A stretch of DNA of 5,211 nucleotides from Paracoccaceae bacterium (GTDB lineage Bacteria > Pseudomonadota > Alphaproteobacteria > Rhodobacterales > Rhodobacteraceae), in the NCBI GenBank assembly GCA_024742655.1, contig JANSYB010000222.1, positions 1-5,211 of the forward strand, written 5' to 3'. The position numbers and the translations under genes are program-made. Below the pieces are notes generated by a model. The model did no database searches, had not been told where the DNA came from, and saw only the letters and a program-made list of their open reading frames with translations. Shown here one piece after another: positions 1-5,211 of the stretch; within the stretch, counting starts at the first letter, position 1, and each line of letters opens with the position of its first letter.

Positions 1-249
1 CTCGGCGCTTTCGATCCGGGCATCGTCCAACAGGCGCGCGGCCAGTGTCTCGGCGATATCGCGGGGCTTCAGGCCCGCCGGCTTGGCCAGCACCATCGCG
101 GCGTTCGTGGCCATGTCACCATGGGCGGGATCACGCGGCGGTTCGACCGCGACATTGCTCATATCCAGCCCCTCGGGCAGGTCGCCCGCTTCCTGCATCC
201 CCTGCAGCGCGCCCAGAACTTCGGCCCGGATTTCGGTGAACAGATTCAT
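1..249 (-). CDS. argS: Arginyl-tRNA synthetase, N-terminal part (cut by window edge)
   Basis: This is the first 83 codons of a class I arginyl-tRNA synthetase, which charges tRNA-Arg with arginine in the cytoplasm. The translated start (MNLFTEIRAEVLGALQGM) and the stretch VEPPRDPAHGDMATNAAMVLAK near residues 36-57 match the N-terminal Add-1 domain typical of ArgS, where the P-x-D-x-x-H-G-D-x-x-x-N pattern is conserved. The catalytic HIGH and KMSKS motifs would lie beyond the left edge and cannot be checked. The ATG start is supported by AAGGGA at 258-263, eight bases upstream. It lies 53 bp downstream of the SDR-like gene in the same direction, so it may share a transcript with that gene and dgt. 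The identification rests on the N-terminus alone but the match is specific. Confidence 0.9.
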   Translation of the reverse strand, partial: MNLFTEIRAEVLGALQGMQEAGDLPEGLDMSNVAVEPPRDPAHGDMATNAAMVLAKPAGLKPRDIAETLAARLLDDARIESAE

Positions 250-302
250 CGGCTCGATCCCTTGTATGACTGCGCGCCGGTTTAGCACCCTTGCGCCGCG
301 CG

Positions 303-914
303 TCAATCGGATCGCGGCAAAACCGGAAGAAGCGCACCCCCGAACCGCGCGCCGGGCAGGTCTTCCAGGGCCATCACCAGTTGCACGAACGCCGCTTCAC
401 CGACGGCCCCCAACCCACCCGGCGGCAAGGCCAGACCGGTCACGGCCACACCCGCCGCTGCCTGTCGTTGCAAGACGGGGGCCAGCCTTTCGAAGGCGCC
501 CCGGAAACTCTGCGTGGTCGCATCCTCGGCTTCGCTGTCGCAAAGATAAAGGATCTGCCCGCCCGTGGCAGCCAATCCCGGCTGCAGGGCGCGAGCCATC
601 TCGGCGACAGAGCGGATGGCCATGGCGGGCCGGTCCCCGTGACGCAGGATTTGCAGCTGGATCAGCGCCGCCAGAGGTTCAGTATGCCAGATGCTGGCGA
701 ATTGGCGGCACATCTCGGGGCGCAGAATATCCAGGCACAACGCATCGATCCTGTCGGGTGCCGAGGCCGCCAATGGCAGCACCGCCGTTTCCTCGCGGTC
801 GATCACGACGACGCGCGCGCGCGCCTCCGCAAAACCATGTGCCAGAACCGATCCCGCCGCACAGCCCGCGCCAGCGATAATCACCGTCCGGCCGCTGGAC
901 ACCCTGCACGCCAC
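303..914 (-). CDS. Degenerate short-chain dehydrogenase/reductase (SDR)-fold protein
   Basis: This 203-residue protein has the outline of a classical SDR Rossmann fold but lacks the family's catalytic residues. Residues 11-22 (VIIAGAGCAAGS) occupy the place of the T-G-x-x-x-G-x-G dinucleotide loop, with the central Gly replaced by Ala19. VVVID ends in Asp39, the acidic residue that usually favours NAD(H). The beta-5 strand is ILYLCDS (121-127), with a possible active Ser127. Where Y-x-x-x-K is expected, aligning on the following helix gives Thr134 and Arg138, so neither catalytic residue is present. It is also shorter than the usual 240-260. Oxidoreductase activity is therefore doubtful; a binding or scaffold role is a guess. 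The start is a GTG with no strong Shine-Dalgarno, preceded by an in-frame TGA at 921-923; GTG codons 5 and 11 are alternatives. It sits between dgt and argS, all in the same direction. Confidence 0.72.
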   Translation of the reverse strand: MACRVSSGRTVIIAGAGCAAGSVLAHGFAEARARVVVIDREETAVLPLAASAPDRIDALCLDILRPEMCRQFASIWHTEPLAALIQLQILRHGDRPAMAIRSVAEMARALQPGLAATGGQILYLCDSEAEDATTQSFRGAFERLAPVLQRQAAAGVAVTGLALPPGGLGAVGEAAFVQLVMALEDLPGARFGGALLPVLPRSD

Positions 915-1016
915 GACCGCTACTCACATCCATTCCCGGCTCGACCGATATCACCGGGTGCGCCCGCGATCAATCTTTGCCACGGTGAGGCCGGGTTTTG
1001 CAATTGCGGCCGGCAC
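915..1016 (-). other. dgt to SDR intergenic gap, no clear signal
   Basis: These 102 bases separate the stop of dgt from the GTG start of the SDR-like gene. I see no gene, no convincing -35/-10 pair and no stem with a T-tract. A five-base GGCCG/CGGCC pairing just after dgt is too weak to call a terminator. Read-through from dgt into the SDR gene is plausible but not shown. Confidence 0.4.
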
Positions 1017-2186
1017 TCAGACCCCTTCACGTTCGCGCGAACCGTCAAGCCCGCCCAGAAGGCGCACGTGACTTTCCAGCGCGAACCGGTCCGTCATCCC
1101 GGCGATATAGTCACTGACCAGTCGCGCCAGCGCGGTTTCGTCGCGCACCGCGCGCACATCCGCCTGCCAGCGTCTGGGCAGGAACTCGGGCTTGGTCATG
1201 TAGAAGGGAAACAACTCCTCGACCACCCGGGTGACGCGCGCGCGCATCTCGACAACCTTGGGCGCGCGGTACATGCGGCTGAAGAGAAAGGCGCGGATCT
1301 GTTTGAGGTCGCGCCAGAGATCATCCGAGAACCGGATCACCGGACGGCCCAGATGCCGGACCGCGTCGACACTGTCCGGGGCGGCCTGTGCCAGAATGGT
1401 CTGCGAGGTTTCGATCACGTCGCTGACCATCACGCCGAAAACACGTCTGAGCGCCTCGTGCCGGCGACGATAGTCATCCAACCCGGGATAGGCGGCATCC
1501 ACCTGCCCGTAACAATCGCCCACGATGGGCAACTCGCGAATATCGGCCTCGGAAAACAGCCCGGCGCGCAGCCCGTCATGCAGGTCGTGATTGTTGTAGG
1601 CCACGTCATCGGCCAGTGCGGCGACCTGCGCCTCGGCGCTGGCGAAGGTGTCCAGTTCCAGGTCGTGCCGCGCGTTGTAATCGGCCAGCGCATAGGGCAG
1701 ATCGCCGGTTACCGGGCCGTTATGCTTGGCGATGCCTTCCAGCGTGTCCCATGTCAGGTTCAGCCCGTCGAATTCCGCATAATGCCGTTCCAGCGATGTC
1801 ACGATGCGAATGGCCTGCGCGTTGTGATCGAACCCGCCATAGGGCTGCATGAGCGCATCAAGCGCATCCTCGCCGGTATGGCCGAACGGTGTATGCCCCA
1901 GATCATGGGCCAGCGCGACGGCCTCGGTCAGCTCCACATTGAGGCCAAGCGCGCCCGCGATGGTGCGCGCCACCTGCGCGACCTCGATCGAGTGGGTCAG
2001 GCGCGTGCGGAAGTAATCGCCCTCGTGCTCGACGAAAACCTGGGTTTTATGCTTGAGCCGGCGAAAGGCGCTCGAATGAATGATACGGTCACGATCCCTT
2101 TGATAACAGGAGCGAAATGCGCTTTCCTCTTCCGGTACCAGCCGGGGTCGCGCGTGCCGCGGATCCGAGGCATAGGGCGTGTGCAT
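1017..2186 (-). CDS. dgt: Deoxyguanosinetriphosphate triphosphohydrolase-like protein (dNTPase, HD domain)
   Basis: This 389-residue protein belongs to the HD-domain dNTP triphosphohydrolases, which split dNTPs into deoxynucleoside and tripolyphosphate and so help set nucleotide pools. The diagnostic pieces are in order: FRRLKHKTQVF (41-51), the first metal-ligand histidine in RLTHS (His65), the HD pair in ALAHDLGHTPFGH (His94, Asp95, with His98 and His103), FDHN around His121, and the final metal-binding aspartate in LADDVAYNNHD (Asp193/194). Length and motif layout fit the shorter, widespread dGTPase-like subfamily rather than the roughly 500-residue enterobacterial Dgt. The exact dNTP preference cannot be read from sequence. 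The ATG has an AAGGAT Shine-Dalgarno at 2194-2199, seven bases away. It diverges from the erpA-type gene across 78 bp and is followed by the SDR-like gene and argS in the same direction. Confidence 0.93.
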   Translation of the reverse strand: MHTPYASDPRHARPRLVPEEESAFRSCYQRDRDRIIHSSAFRRLKHKTQVFVEHEGDYFRTRLTHSIEVAQVARTIAGALGLNVELTEAVALAHDLGHTPFGHTGEDALDALMQPYGGFDHNAQAIRIVTSLERHYAEFDGLNLTWDTLEGIAKHNGPVTGDLPYALADYNARHDLELDTFASAEAQVAALADDVAYNNHDLHDGLRAGLFSEADIRELPIVGDCYGQVDAAYPGLDDYRRRHEALRRVFGVMVSDVIETSQTILAQAAPDSVDAVRHLGRPVIRFSDDLWRDLKQIRAFLFSRMYRAPKVVEMRARVTRVVEELFPFYMTKPEFLPRRWQADVRAVRDETALARLVSDYIAGMTDRFALESHVRLLGGLDGSREREGV

Positions 2187-2197
2187 GCGTGATATCC

Positions 2198-2226
2198 TTG
2201 TCGCCTGTTCCCGACGCCCATATATT
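2198..2226 (+). promoter_or_regulatory. Predicted sigma-70-type promoter of the erpA-type gene
   Basis: TTGTCG at 2198-2203 and TATATT at 2221-2226 are separated by exactly 17 bases. This would place the transcript start near 2233 and give a leader of about 30 bases before the ATG at 2265. It is the best promoter-like sequence in the window but is called by eye. Confidence 0.55.
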
Positions 2227-2247
2227 GCAAATCAAGAGACAACGAAA
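2219..2247 (-). promoter_or_regulatory. Possible leftward promoter for dgt
   Basis: Read on the minus strand, TTTCGT (2247-2242) and TATATG (2224-2219) are 17 bases apart, upstream of the dgt start by about 33 bases. The -35 match is poor, so this is weaker than the rightward promoter with which it overlaps. Confidence 0.35.
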
Positions 2248-2264
2248 CAGTCAGGATGCCAGCC

Positions 2265-2588
2265 ATGCAACTGCCTCCGAAAGTGACCGACCGTGCCTTT
2301 GAACGCCTCGCCGAGATCGGCGCGGGGGATCAGGGACAGGCCCTGCGCATCGCGGTCGAGGGCGGCGGATGTTCGGGTTTTCAGTATGAAATCAAGCTCG
2401 ATGCGCCCGCCGAGGATGACGTCGTTCTCGAGGGCAATGGCGAGCGGGTCGTGGTCGACAGCGTCTCGCTTCCGTTTCTCGCCGGCGCGACGATCGATTT
2501 CACCGAGGAACTGATCGGCGCACGCTTTACCATCGACAATCCCAATGCCAGCAGTTCGTGCGGCTGTGGCACATCCTTCTCGATGTGA
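2265..2588 (+). CDS. erpA: ErpA/IscA-type iron-sulfur cluster carrier (HesB family)
   Basis: This is an A-type carrier that holds Fe-S clusters and passes them to apo-enzymes in the cytoplasm. Counted from the ATG at 2265 it has 107 residues, the usual size. The three conserved cysteines are all present: Cys36 in GGGCSGF, and Cys99 and Cys101 in the C-terminal SSCGCGTSF motif. DSVSLPFLAGATIDF in the middle is also typical. I chose the ATG at 2265 because AGGAT at 2253-2257 lies seven bases before it. The in-frame ATG at 2256, which would add three residues (MPA), overlaps that Shine-Dalgarno. No other suf/isc genes are in the window, so it stands apart from an assembly operon here. IscA, SufA and ErpA are hard to separate by sequence; ErpA is chosen for its solitary context, and the family call is much surer than the symbol. 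Confidence 0.93.
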   Translation: MQLPPKVTDRAFERLAEIGAGDQGQALRIAVEGGGCSGFQYEIKLDAPAEDDVVLEGNGERVVVDSVSLPFLAGATIDFTEELIGARFTIDNPNASSSCGCGTSFSM

Positions 2589-2596
2589 TCGCCCGG

Positions 2597-2621
2597 CCCG
2601 CGGATCGGATCATTCCGCGGG
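2597..2621. terminator. Hairpin shared by convergent erpA and transporter genes
   Basis: CCCGCGGA (2597-2604) and TCCGCGGG (2614-2621) form a perfect 8-bp GC-rich stem with a nine-base loop. It lies 8 bases past the erpA stop and spans the TGA stop (2612-2610) and last codons of the convergent transporter gene. Neither side has a T-tract, so it is not a textbook intrinsic terminator, but its place between two converging genes suggests bidirectional termination or 3' end protection. Confidence 0.45.
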
Positions 2622-3518
2622 GATTGCCTTGGCGACGCGGTCGGCGGGCCGCACCTGATCCCAGATCAGCCACAGACCGGCCACGATGATGATCGCCGCG
2701 CCCAGATAGACACCGGCCCCGGGGCGTTCGGCAAAGACCACCATGCCGATGCCCACCATCCATAGAAATTGCAGGTTCATCAACGGCGTGACCACATAGG
2801 CCGGCAGCAGACGCAGTGCGGCCACCAGCACCCACCGTGCCCCGAAAAGCAGGCCGGCATAGGCAAAGGCGAGGCCGAGGTCGACCAGGCCCATCGGCAC
2901 GAAGACAAACGGCAAGGCGCATCCCATCACCGCCATCAGCGCCAGGTTGGGATAGAACACCTGTGCCAGCAGGTTGCCGTCCCGCTGCCCGATGTAACGC
3001 GACGCCATCATCGAGACCGTGCCCAGCAGGACCGCGCCAAAGGCCACCACGTGGCCCGCACCGATATCTGTCAGACCCGCCGGAAAGAGGCAGGCGACCC
3101 CGACCACGCCCAGCAAAAGCGCCGCCCAGGCCTGTGGCCGGACGGGTTCCTTCAAAACCGGCCCCGACATCAGCGCCGCCATCAACGGGATCAGCGCGAT
3201 GAACAGAAAGACCTCGGCAAAGGGCAGCAGGCGAAAGGCATGGAAAAACGCCACCGTGCCGGCCACGGTCGCCACCGTGCGGATGGCCATGGCGCGTGGA
3301 CAGGTCGTGCGCACCCCGCGCCATCCGCCCTGTCGGTCGCGATTGGCCAGCAGGCTGAGCAGGGCGACGATCCCGCCCGACACCGCGAACAGTTGAGGGG
3401 CGGCATAGGACGCCGCAAAGAGCTTGGTGATCGCGTCCGCGCCCGAGATCAGCAAGGTGTAGGCCGCCGTGAGGGCCACGCCCGGCAGCAGAACGCCGGC
3501 CGACAGGCGCGCAATCAC
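2610..3518 (-). CDS. EamA/DMT-superfamily transporter, ten predicted membrane helices
   Basis: This 302-residue inner-membrane protein has the two-repeat architecture of the drug/metabolite transporter superfamily, with about ten hydrophobic segments. Repeat one starts with GVALTAAYTLLISGADAITKL (13-33) and includes HAFRLLPFAEVFLFIALIPL (93-112) with Glu124 in KEP. Repeat two includes ALRLLPAYVVTPLMNLQ (234-250) with Glu264 in AERP. Both have the family's usual helix - helix - acidic residue - helix pattern. Members export amino acids, metabolites or drugs; the substrate cannot be read from sequence. The GTG start has AAGGGG at 3526-3531, seven bases upstream, and overlaps the stop of the preceding gene by four bases (GTGA), so translation is probably coupled. 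It is the last gene of the cassette that starts with the octapeptide-repeat protein, making that protein's product or a related metabolite a candidate cargo, by inference only. Confidence 0.9.
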   Translation of the reverse strand: MIARLSAGVLLPGVALTAAYTLLISGADAITKLFAASYAAPQLFAVSGGIVALLSLLANRDRQGGWRGVRTTCPRAMAIRTVATVAGTVAFFHAFRLLPFAEVFLFIALIPLMAALMSGPVLKEPVRPQAWAALLLGVVGVACLFPAGLTDIGAGHVVAFGAVLLGTVSMMASRYIGQRDGNLLAQVFYPNLALMAVMGCALPFVFVPMGLVDLGLAFAYAGLLFGARWVLVAALRLLPAYVVTPLMNLQFLWMVGIGMVVFAERPGAGVYLGAAIIIVAGLWLIWDQVRPADRVAKAIPAE

Positions 3519-4588
3519 CCGCCTGCCCCTTGCAGCCCGGCCCGGGCGAAACCGGCGAAAAACGCCTCGAAATCTCCGGCCGTTTCGGCCGCCGCGATCA
3601 TGTGGCGCGCATCGTCCGACAGGCCGTCTTCGACCTGCGCGCGCATCGTTGTCCAGTCGTCGCAGCGCGCGCCGTCCAGCCGGTACATGAATTCCGAAAG
3701 TTCACGCAGCGGCCCGCCCGCGCTGCGCGGCGCCATGAATGCCGGCGCGCCTTCAGGGATCTGCTCGGCAAAGCCGCCCTCGCCCGAAATGCGCAGAAAC
3801 CAGTTGATCATCAGATACGGGTGATAATCGTCGGCGGCCCAGCCTTGCGCGCGGTCTTCGATCACGAAGCGCCGCGCCTGCTGCCGCAGCCAGTCCTCCC
3901 AGATGTCGGGCGGAATCTGTCCGGCAAAACGCAACGCGATGCAGATTTCGGACAGCAGGTCGATGTTCATTTCAAGAAAGGCCAGCGTGCCGGCAAACCG
4001 CAGGCTTTGCAGCACGGGCGCGTCCAGATCGGGATCCTTGCGTCCGTATTCGCTCAGGTAGAACACGATATGGGTCAATTCATACGCCGCCTTCTTGTTG
4101 GGCAGCGCAAAGGTTTCGGTGCGGCCCGCAAAGCCACGCAACCGGTCGGCCAGTCCCGTATCACCGGGCAAGGCTTCCACCCCGCGGCGCAGGCACAGGC
4201 GTTGGGCCTCGGCACGTTGCAAATCGCTCAGCTCGGCGGCCGGCAGGCCCTCCCGCACGACCCAGGCGGTCATTTCCTCGCCCTTGGTTCCGTCAAGGCC
4301 CAGATCCTCCAGATCGAGGCAGATCGACAAAAGAAAGCGGTAGTATTGCGGGAAAAACCCAAGTCGCTTTTCCAGCCCGGCGTAAAACCCGGCGTGACAC
4401 TCTAGGCTGCCCGGCTCCAGTCTTGCACCGCCGCTGTCCAGAACGTTCAGAACCTCGGCGTTTTCCTTGAGCCAGAACACGTCGTCCTGGGGGCGACGAT
4501 GGTCTGCAAACCGCGCGATCAGGGCAGAGTGCCGCGCGGCTGCACTGTTTTGACGGAACGGAATATCAAGTTGAATGACGTGTCCCAT
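3515..4588 (-). CDS. Uncharacterised helical protein, 357 residues, cassette partner
   Basis: I do not recognise a characterised family. The protein is soluble, with no signal peptide or membrane segment, and appears almost entirely helical. Its most conserved-looking stretches are ECHAGFYAGLEKRLGFFPQ (63-81), leading to a Leu/Asp-rich helix ending near 97; YELTHIVFYLSEYG (169-182), with His173; NIDLLSEICIALRF (208-221); and DDYHPYLMINWFLR (253-266), with His256. Histidine, acidic and aromatic residues concentrated in these helices could form a ligand or metal site, but no known catalytic signature is present. The L-T-H-x4-Y-x2-[ED]-[YF]-G pattern reminds me of unstudied helical proteins near actinobacterial peptide gene clusters; this is a weak memory, not a homology claim. 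The ATG is backed by AAGGAT at 4596-4601, seven bases away. The gene begins 41 bp after the octapeptide-repeat gene and overlaps the transporter gene by four bases, so the three are probably one operon. Confidence 0.85.
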   Translation of the reverse strand: MGHVIQLDIPFRQNSAAARHSALIARFADHRRPQDDVFWLKENAEVLNVLDSGGARLEPGSLECHAGFYAGLEKRLGFFPQYYRFLLSICLDLEDLGLDGTKGEEMTAWVVREGLPAAELSDLQRAEAQRLCLRRGVEALPGDTGLADRLRGFAGRTETFALPNKKAAYELTHIVFYLSEYGRKDPDLDAPVLQSLRFAGTLAFLEMNIDLLSEICIALRFAGQIPPDIWEDWLRQQARRFVIEDRAQGWAADDYHPYLMINWFLRISGEGGFAEQIPEGAPAFMAPRSAGGPLRELSEFMYRLDGARCDDWTTMRAQVEDGLSDDARHMIAAAETAGDFEAFFAGFARAGLQGAGG

Positions 4589-4629
4589 GGCATTGATCCT
4601 TAGTAGATATTCCGCTCCGTGTCGTGGTT

Positions 4630-5133
4630 TCAGAGGCTCGAGGTGAACATCTCGCAGCCGTCTCCGGCCTCGGCCTCGATCGCACCGGCAGGTATCAGCG
4701 ACGAGGTGAACGCCTCGACCGCCTCGCCCTGCGCGGCCTCGCCCGAAGCAACCGGCCCAAGGCTCGAGGTGAAGGCCTCGACCGCGTCACCTGTCCGCGT
4801 GTCGGAGCTTGCCGAAACAAGGCTGGAGGTGAACATTTCCACGAGACTGGAGGTGAACATCTCGACAGCATCGCCATTTTCCGCGACGGTCTCCCCGACC
4901 GGGCCGAGGCTCGATGTGAACATCTCCAGGCCTTCGCCTGCGCCGGTGTCAGCCACAGCCGCAGGAGCCAGGCTGGAGGTCATCATCTCGACCCCGTTGC
5001 CGGTCGGAAGGTCGCTGCCCGCTGCCGTGTTCAGCGATGACGTGAACGCTTCGATCGCGCTTCCATCATGCAGGGAGCGGGTGACTTCTACCGAGTGTGC
5101 GATTTCGGTAACGTGCTTTCTCAGTGCAGACAT
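4630..5133 (-). CDS. Octapeptide-repeat protein (eight EMFTSSL-type units), possible multi-core peptide precursor
   Basis: This 167-residue protein begins with a non-repeated segment of about 26 residues (MSALRKHVTEIAHSVEV...) and continues with eight copies of [VILC]-E-[AM]-[FM]-T-S-S-L at residues 27, 48, 69, 90, 98, 118, 139 and 160. Most are 21 residues apart; copies 4 and 5 are directly adjacent, and the last copy is the C-terminus. Spacers are 12-13 residues, vary in sequence, often begin L-[GAI]-P after the motif and end G-[DEN]-[GA] before the next. From residue 27 on there are about 21 acidic residues against one basic (Arg113). There is no Trp or Tyr and one Cys (160). No signal peptide or membrane helix is seen. 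Conserved short units, variable linkers and a distinct leader resemble multi-core RiPP precursors; a docking-motif protein or disordered scaffold is the alternative. The start has AGGAG at 5144-5140, six bases away. First gene of the cassette. Confidence 0.88.
   Translation of the reverse strand: MSALRKHVTEIAHSVEVTRSLHDGSAIEAFTSSLNTAAGSDLPTGNGVEMMTSSLAPAAVADTGAGEGLEMFTSSLGPVGETVAENGDAVEMFTSSLVEMFTSSLVSASSDTRTGDAVEAFTSSLGPVASGEAAQGEAVEAFTSSLIPAGAIEAEAGDGCEMFTSSL
4633..5055 (-). repeat. Eight in-frame 24-bp motif repeats, mostly 63-bp period
   Basis: The motif copies lie at 5032-5055, 4969-4992, 4906-4929, 4843-4866, 4819-4842, 4759-4782, 4696-4719 and 4633-4656, all in the same frame of the repeat-protein gene. 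The protein motif is kept more strictly than the DNA: Ser, Leu and Val codons vary between copies. This points to selection on the peptide rather than recent DNA duplication. Copies 4 and 5 abut without a spacer. Confidence 0.93.
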
Positions 5134-5139
5134 GTGGTT

Positions 5140-5144
5140 CTCCT
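5140..5144 (-). promoter_or_regulatory. Shine-Dalgarno of the repeat-protein gene
   Basis: AGGAG on the minus strand lies six bases before the ATG at 5133. It is one of the strongest ribosome-binding sites in the window and suggests the repeat protein is made in quantity relative to the genes that follow it. Confidence 0.7.
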
Positions 5145-5166
5145 GTTGGTGTTGAATGCCCTGAAA

Positions 5167-5194
5167 CGATTACACGCCTAGCGCGTTTCGCAAG
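5167..5194 (-). promoter_or_regulatory. Weak candidate promoter for the three-gene cassette
   Basis: On the minus strand CTTGCG (5194-5189) and TAATCG (5172-5167) are 16 bases apart and would give a leader of about 27 bases. Both boxes are poor matches. The -35 half lies in an imperfect palindrome (TTTCGCAAGCGCAAA, 5186-5200) that could be an operator. The true promoter may lie beyond the right edge. Confidence 0.28.
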
Positions 5195-5211
5195 CGCAAA
5201 ATGCACGTTAA

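Larger units (their letters stand above)
2187..2264. promoter_or_regulatory. Divergent dgt/erpA intergenic region with overlapping promoters
   Basis: These 78 bases hold the start signals of both divergent genes and are clearly AT-richer than their surroundings. The rightward and leftward candidate -10 boxes (2221-2226 and 2219-2224) overlap almost completely, so polymerase could probably occupy only one orientation at a time. I see no confident Fe-S regulator (IscR-type) operator. Confidence 0.5.

Noticed and set aside
679..954. Alternative minus-strand frame at the start of the SDR gene, suggesting a frameshift
   Set aside because: The nucleotide-binding strand and loop are complete in the frame starting at 914; the other frame carries no SDR features, so no frameshift is needed.
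291..2192. Long rightward open frame of 633 codons antisense to dgt and the SDR-like gene
   Set aside because: It lies opposite dgt, whose HD motifs are unmistakable; the translation is low-complexity with no recognisable domain. Long antisense frames are expected in GC-rich DNA.
2256..2264. Upstream ATG as the start of the Fe-S carrier
   Set aside because: It overlaps the AGGAT sequence that is ideally placed for the ATG at 2265, and has no good Shine-Dalgarno of its own.
2769..3824. Rightward open frame crossing the transporter and the 357-residue gene
   Set aside because: Spans the junction of two real opposite-strand genes and encodes a charged, Gln/His/Arg-rich sequence typical of an antisense shadow of a membrane-protein gene.
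3530..4405. Rightward open frame opposite the 357-residue gene
   Set aside because: Antisense to a gene with good Shine-Dalgarno and operon overlap; composition rich in Gln/Arg/Ala without motifs.
4633..5055. CRISPR-like array of short repeats with regular spacing
   Set aside because: Repeats are in frame, differ at synonymous positions, and spacers encode similar Gly/Pro/acid-rich linkers; this is a coding repeat.
4619..5155. Rightward open frame over the repeat gene, itself showing a repeated LEVNIS-like peptide
   Set aside because: Its repeats are just the complement of the 24-bp units; the minus-strand frame has the ribosome-binding site, the operon context and synonymous codon variation that preserves its peptide.
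5196..5211. Possible CtrA-type site (TTAA at the right edge on the minus strand)
   Set aside because: The second half-site at the required distance does not match, and the window ends there.

Overview
The window is GC-rich, densely packed bacterial DNA. The gene content and order (divergent erpA-type and dgt genes, with dgt followed downstream by argS) match the Rhodobacteraceae/Roseobacter group of Alphaproteobacteria. That assignment comes from remembered synteny and protein style, not from a database search.

Left block (1-2588), housekeeping. Three genes read leftwards: dgt-like dNTP triphosphohydrolase (2186-1017), a short SDR-fold protein that has lost its catalytic residues (914-303), and the N-terminal 83 codons of argS, cut by the window edge (249-1). 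An ErpA/IscA-type Fe-S carrier (2265-2588) reads rightwards. It is separated from dgt by a 78-bp divergent promoter region in which the two predicted -10 boxes overlap.

Right block (2610-5133), an unfamiliar three-gene cassette on the minus strand. The first gene (5133-4630) encodes a 167-residue acidic protein built of eight copies of the octapeptide [VILC]-E-[AM]-[FM]-T-S-S-L, mostly on an exact 21-residue period, with the last copy forming the C-terminus. The second (4588-3515) encodes a 357-residue helical protein I cannot assign to a characterised family. The third (3518-2610) encodes a ten-helix EamA/DMT-type transporter whose GTG start overlaps the stop of the second gene by four bases. 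All but the SDR have a clear Shine-Dalgarno sequence. The cassette ends in a perfect 8-bp hairpin shared with the convergent erpA gene.

The cassette is the most interesting part of the window. A repetitive substrate-like small protein, a soluble partner and a membrane exporter resemble the logic of a multi-core peptide (RiPP-like) pathway: precursor, maturation or partner protein, export. That is inference. No recognised RiPP enzyme or peptidase is visible, and the sequence upstream of the cassette lies beyond the window.
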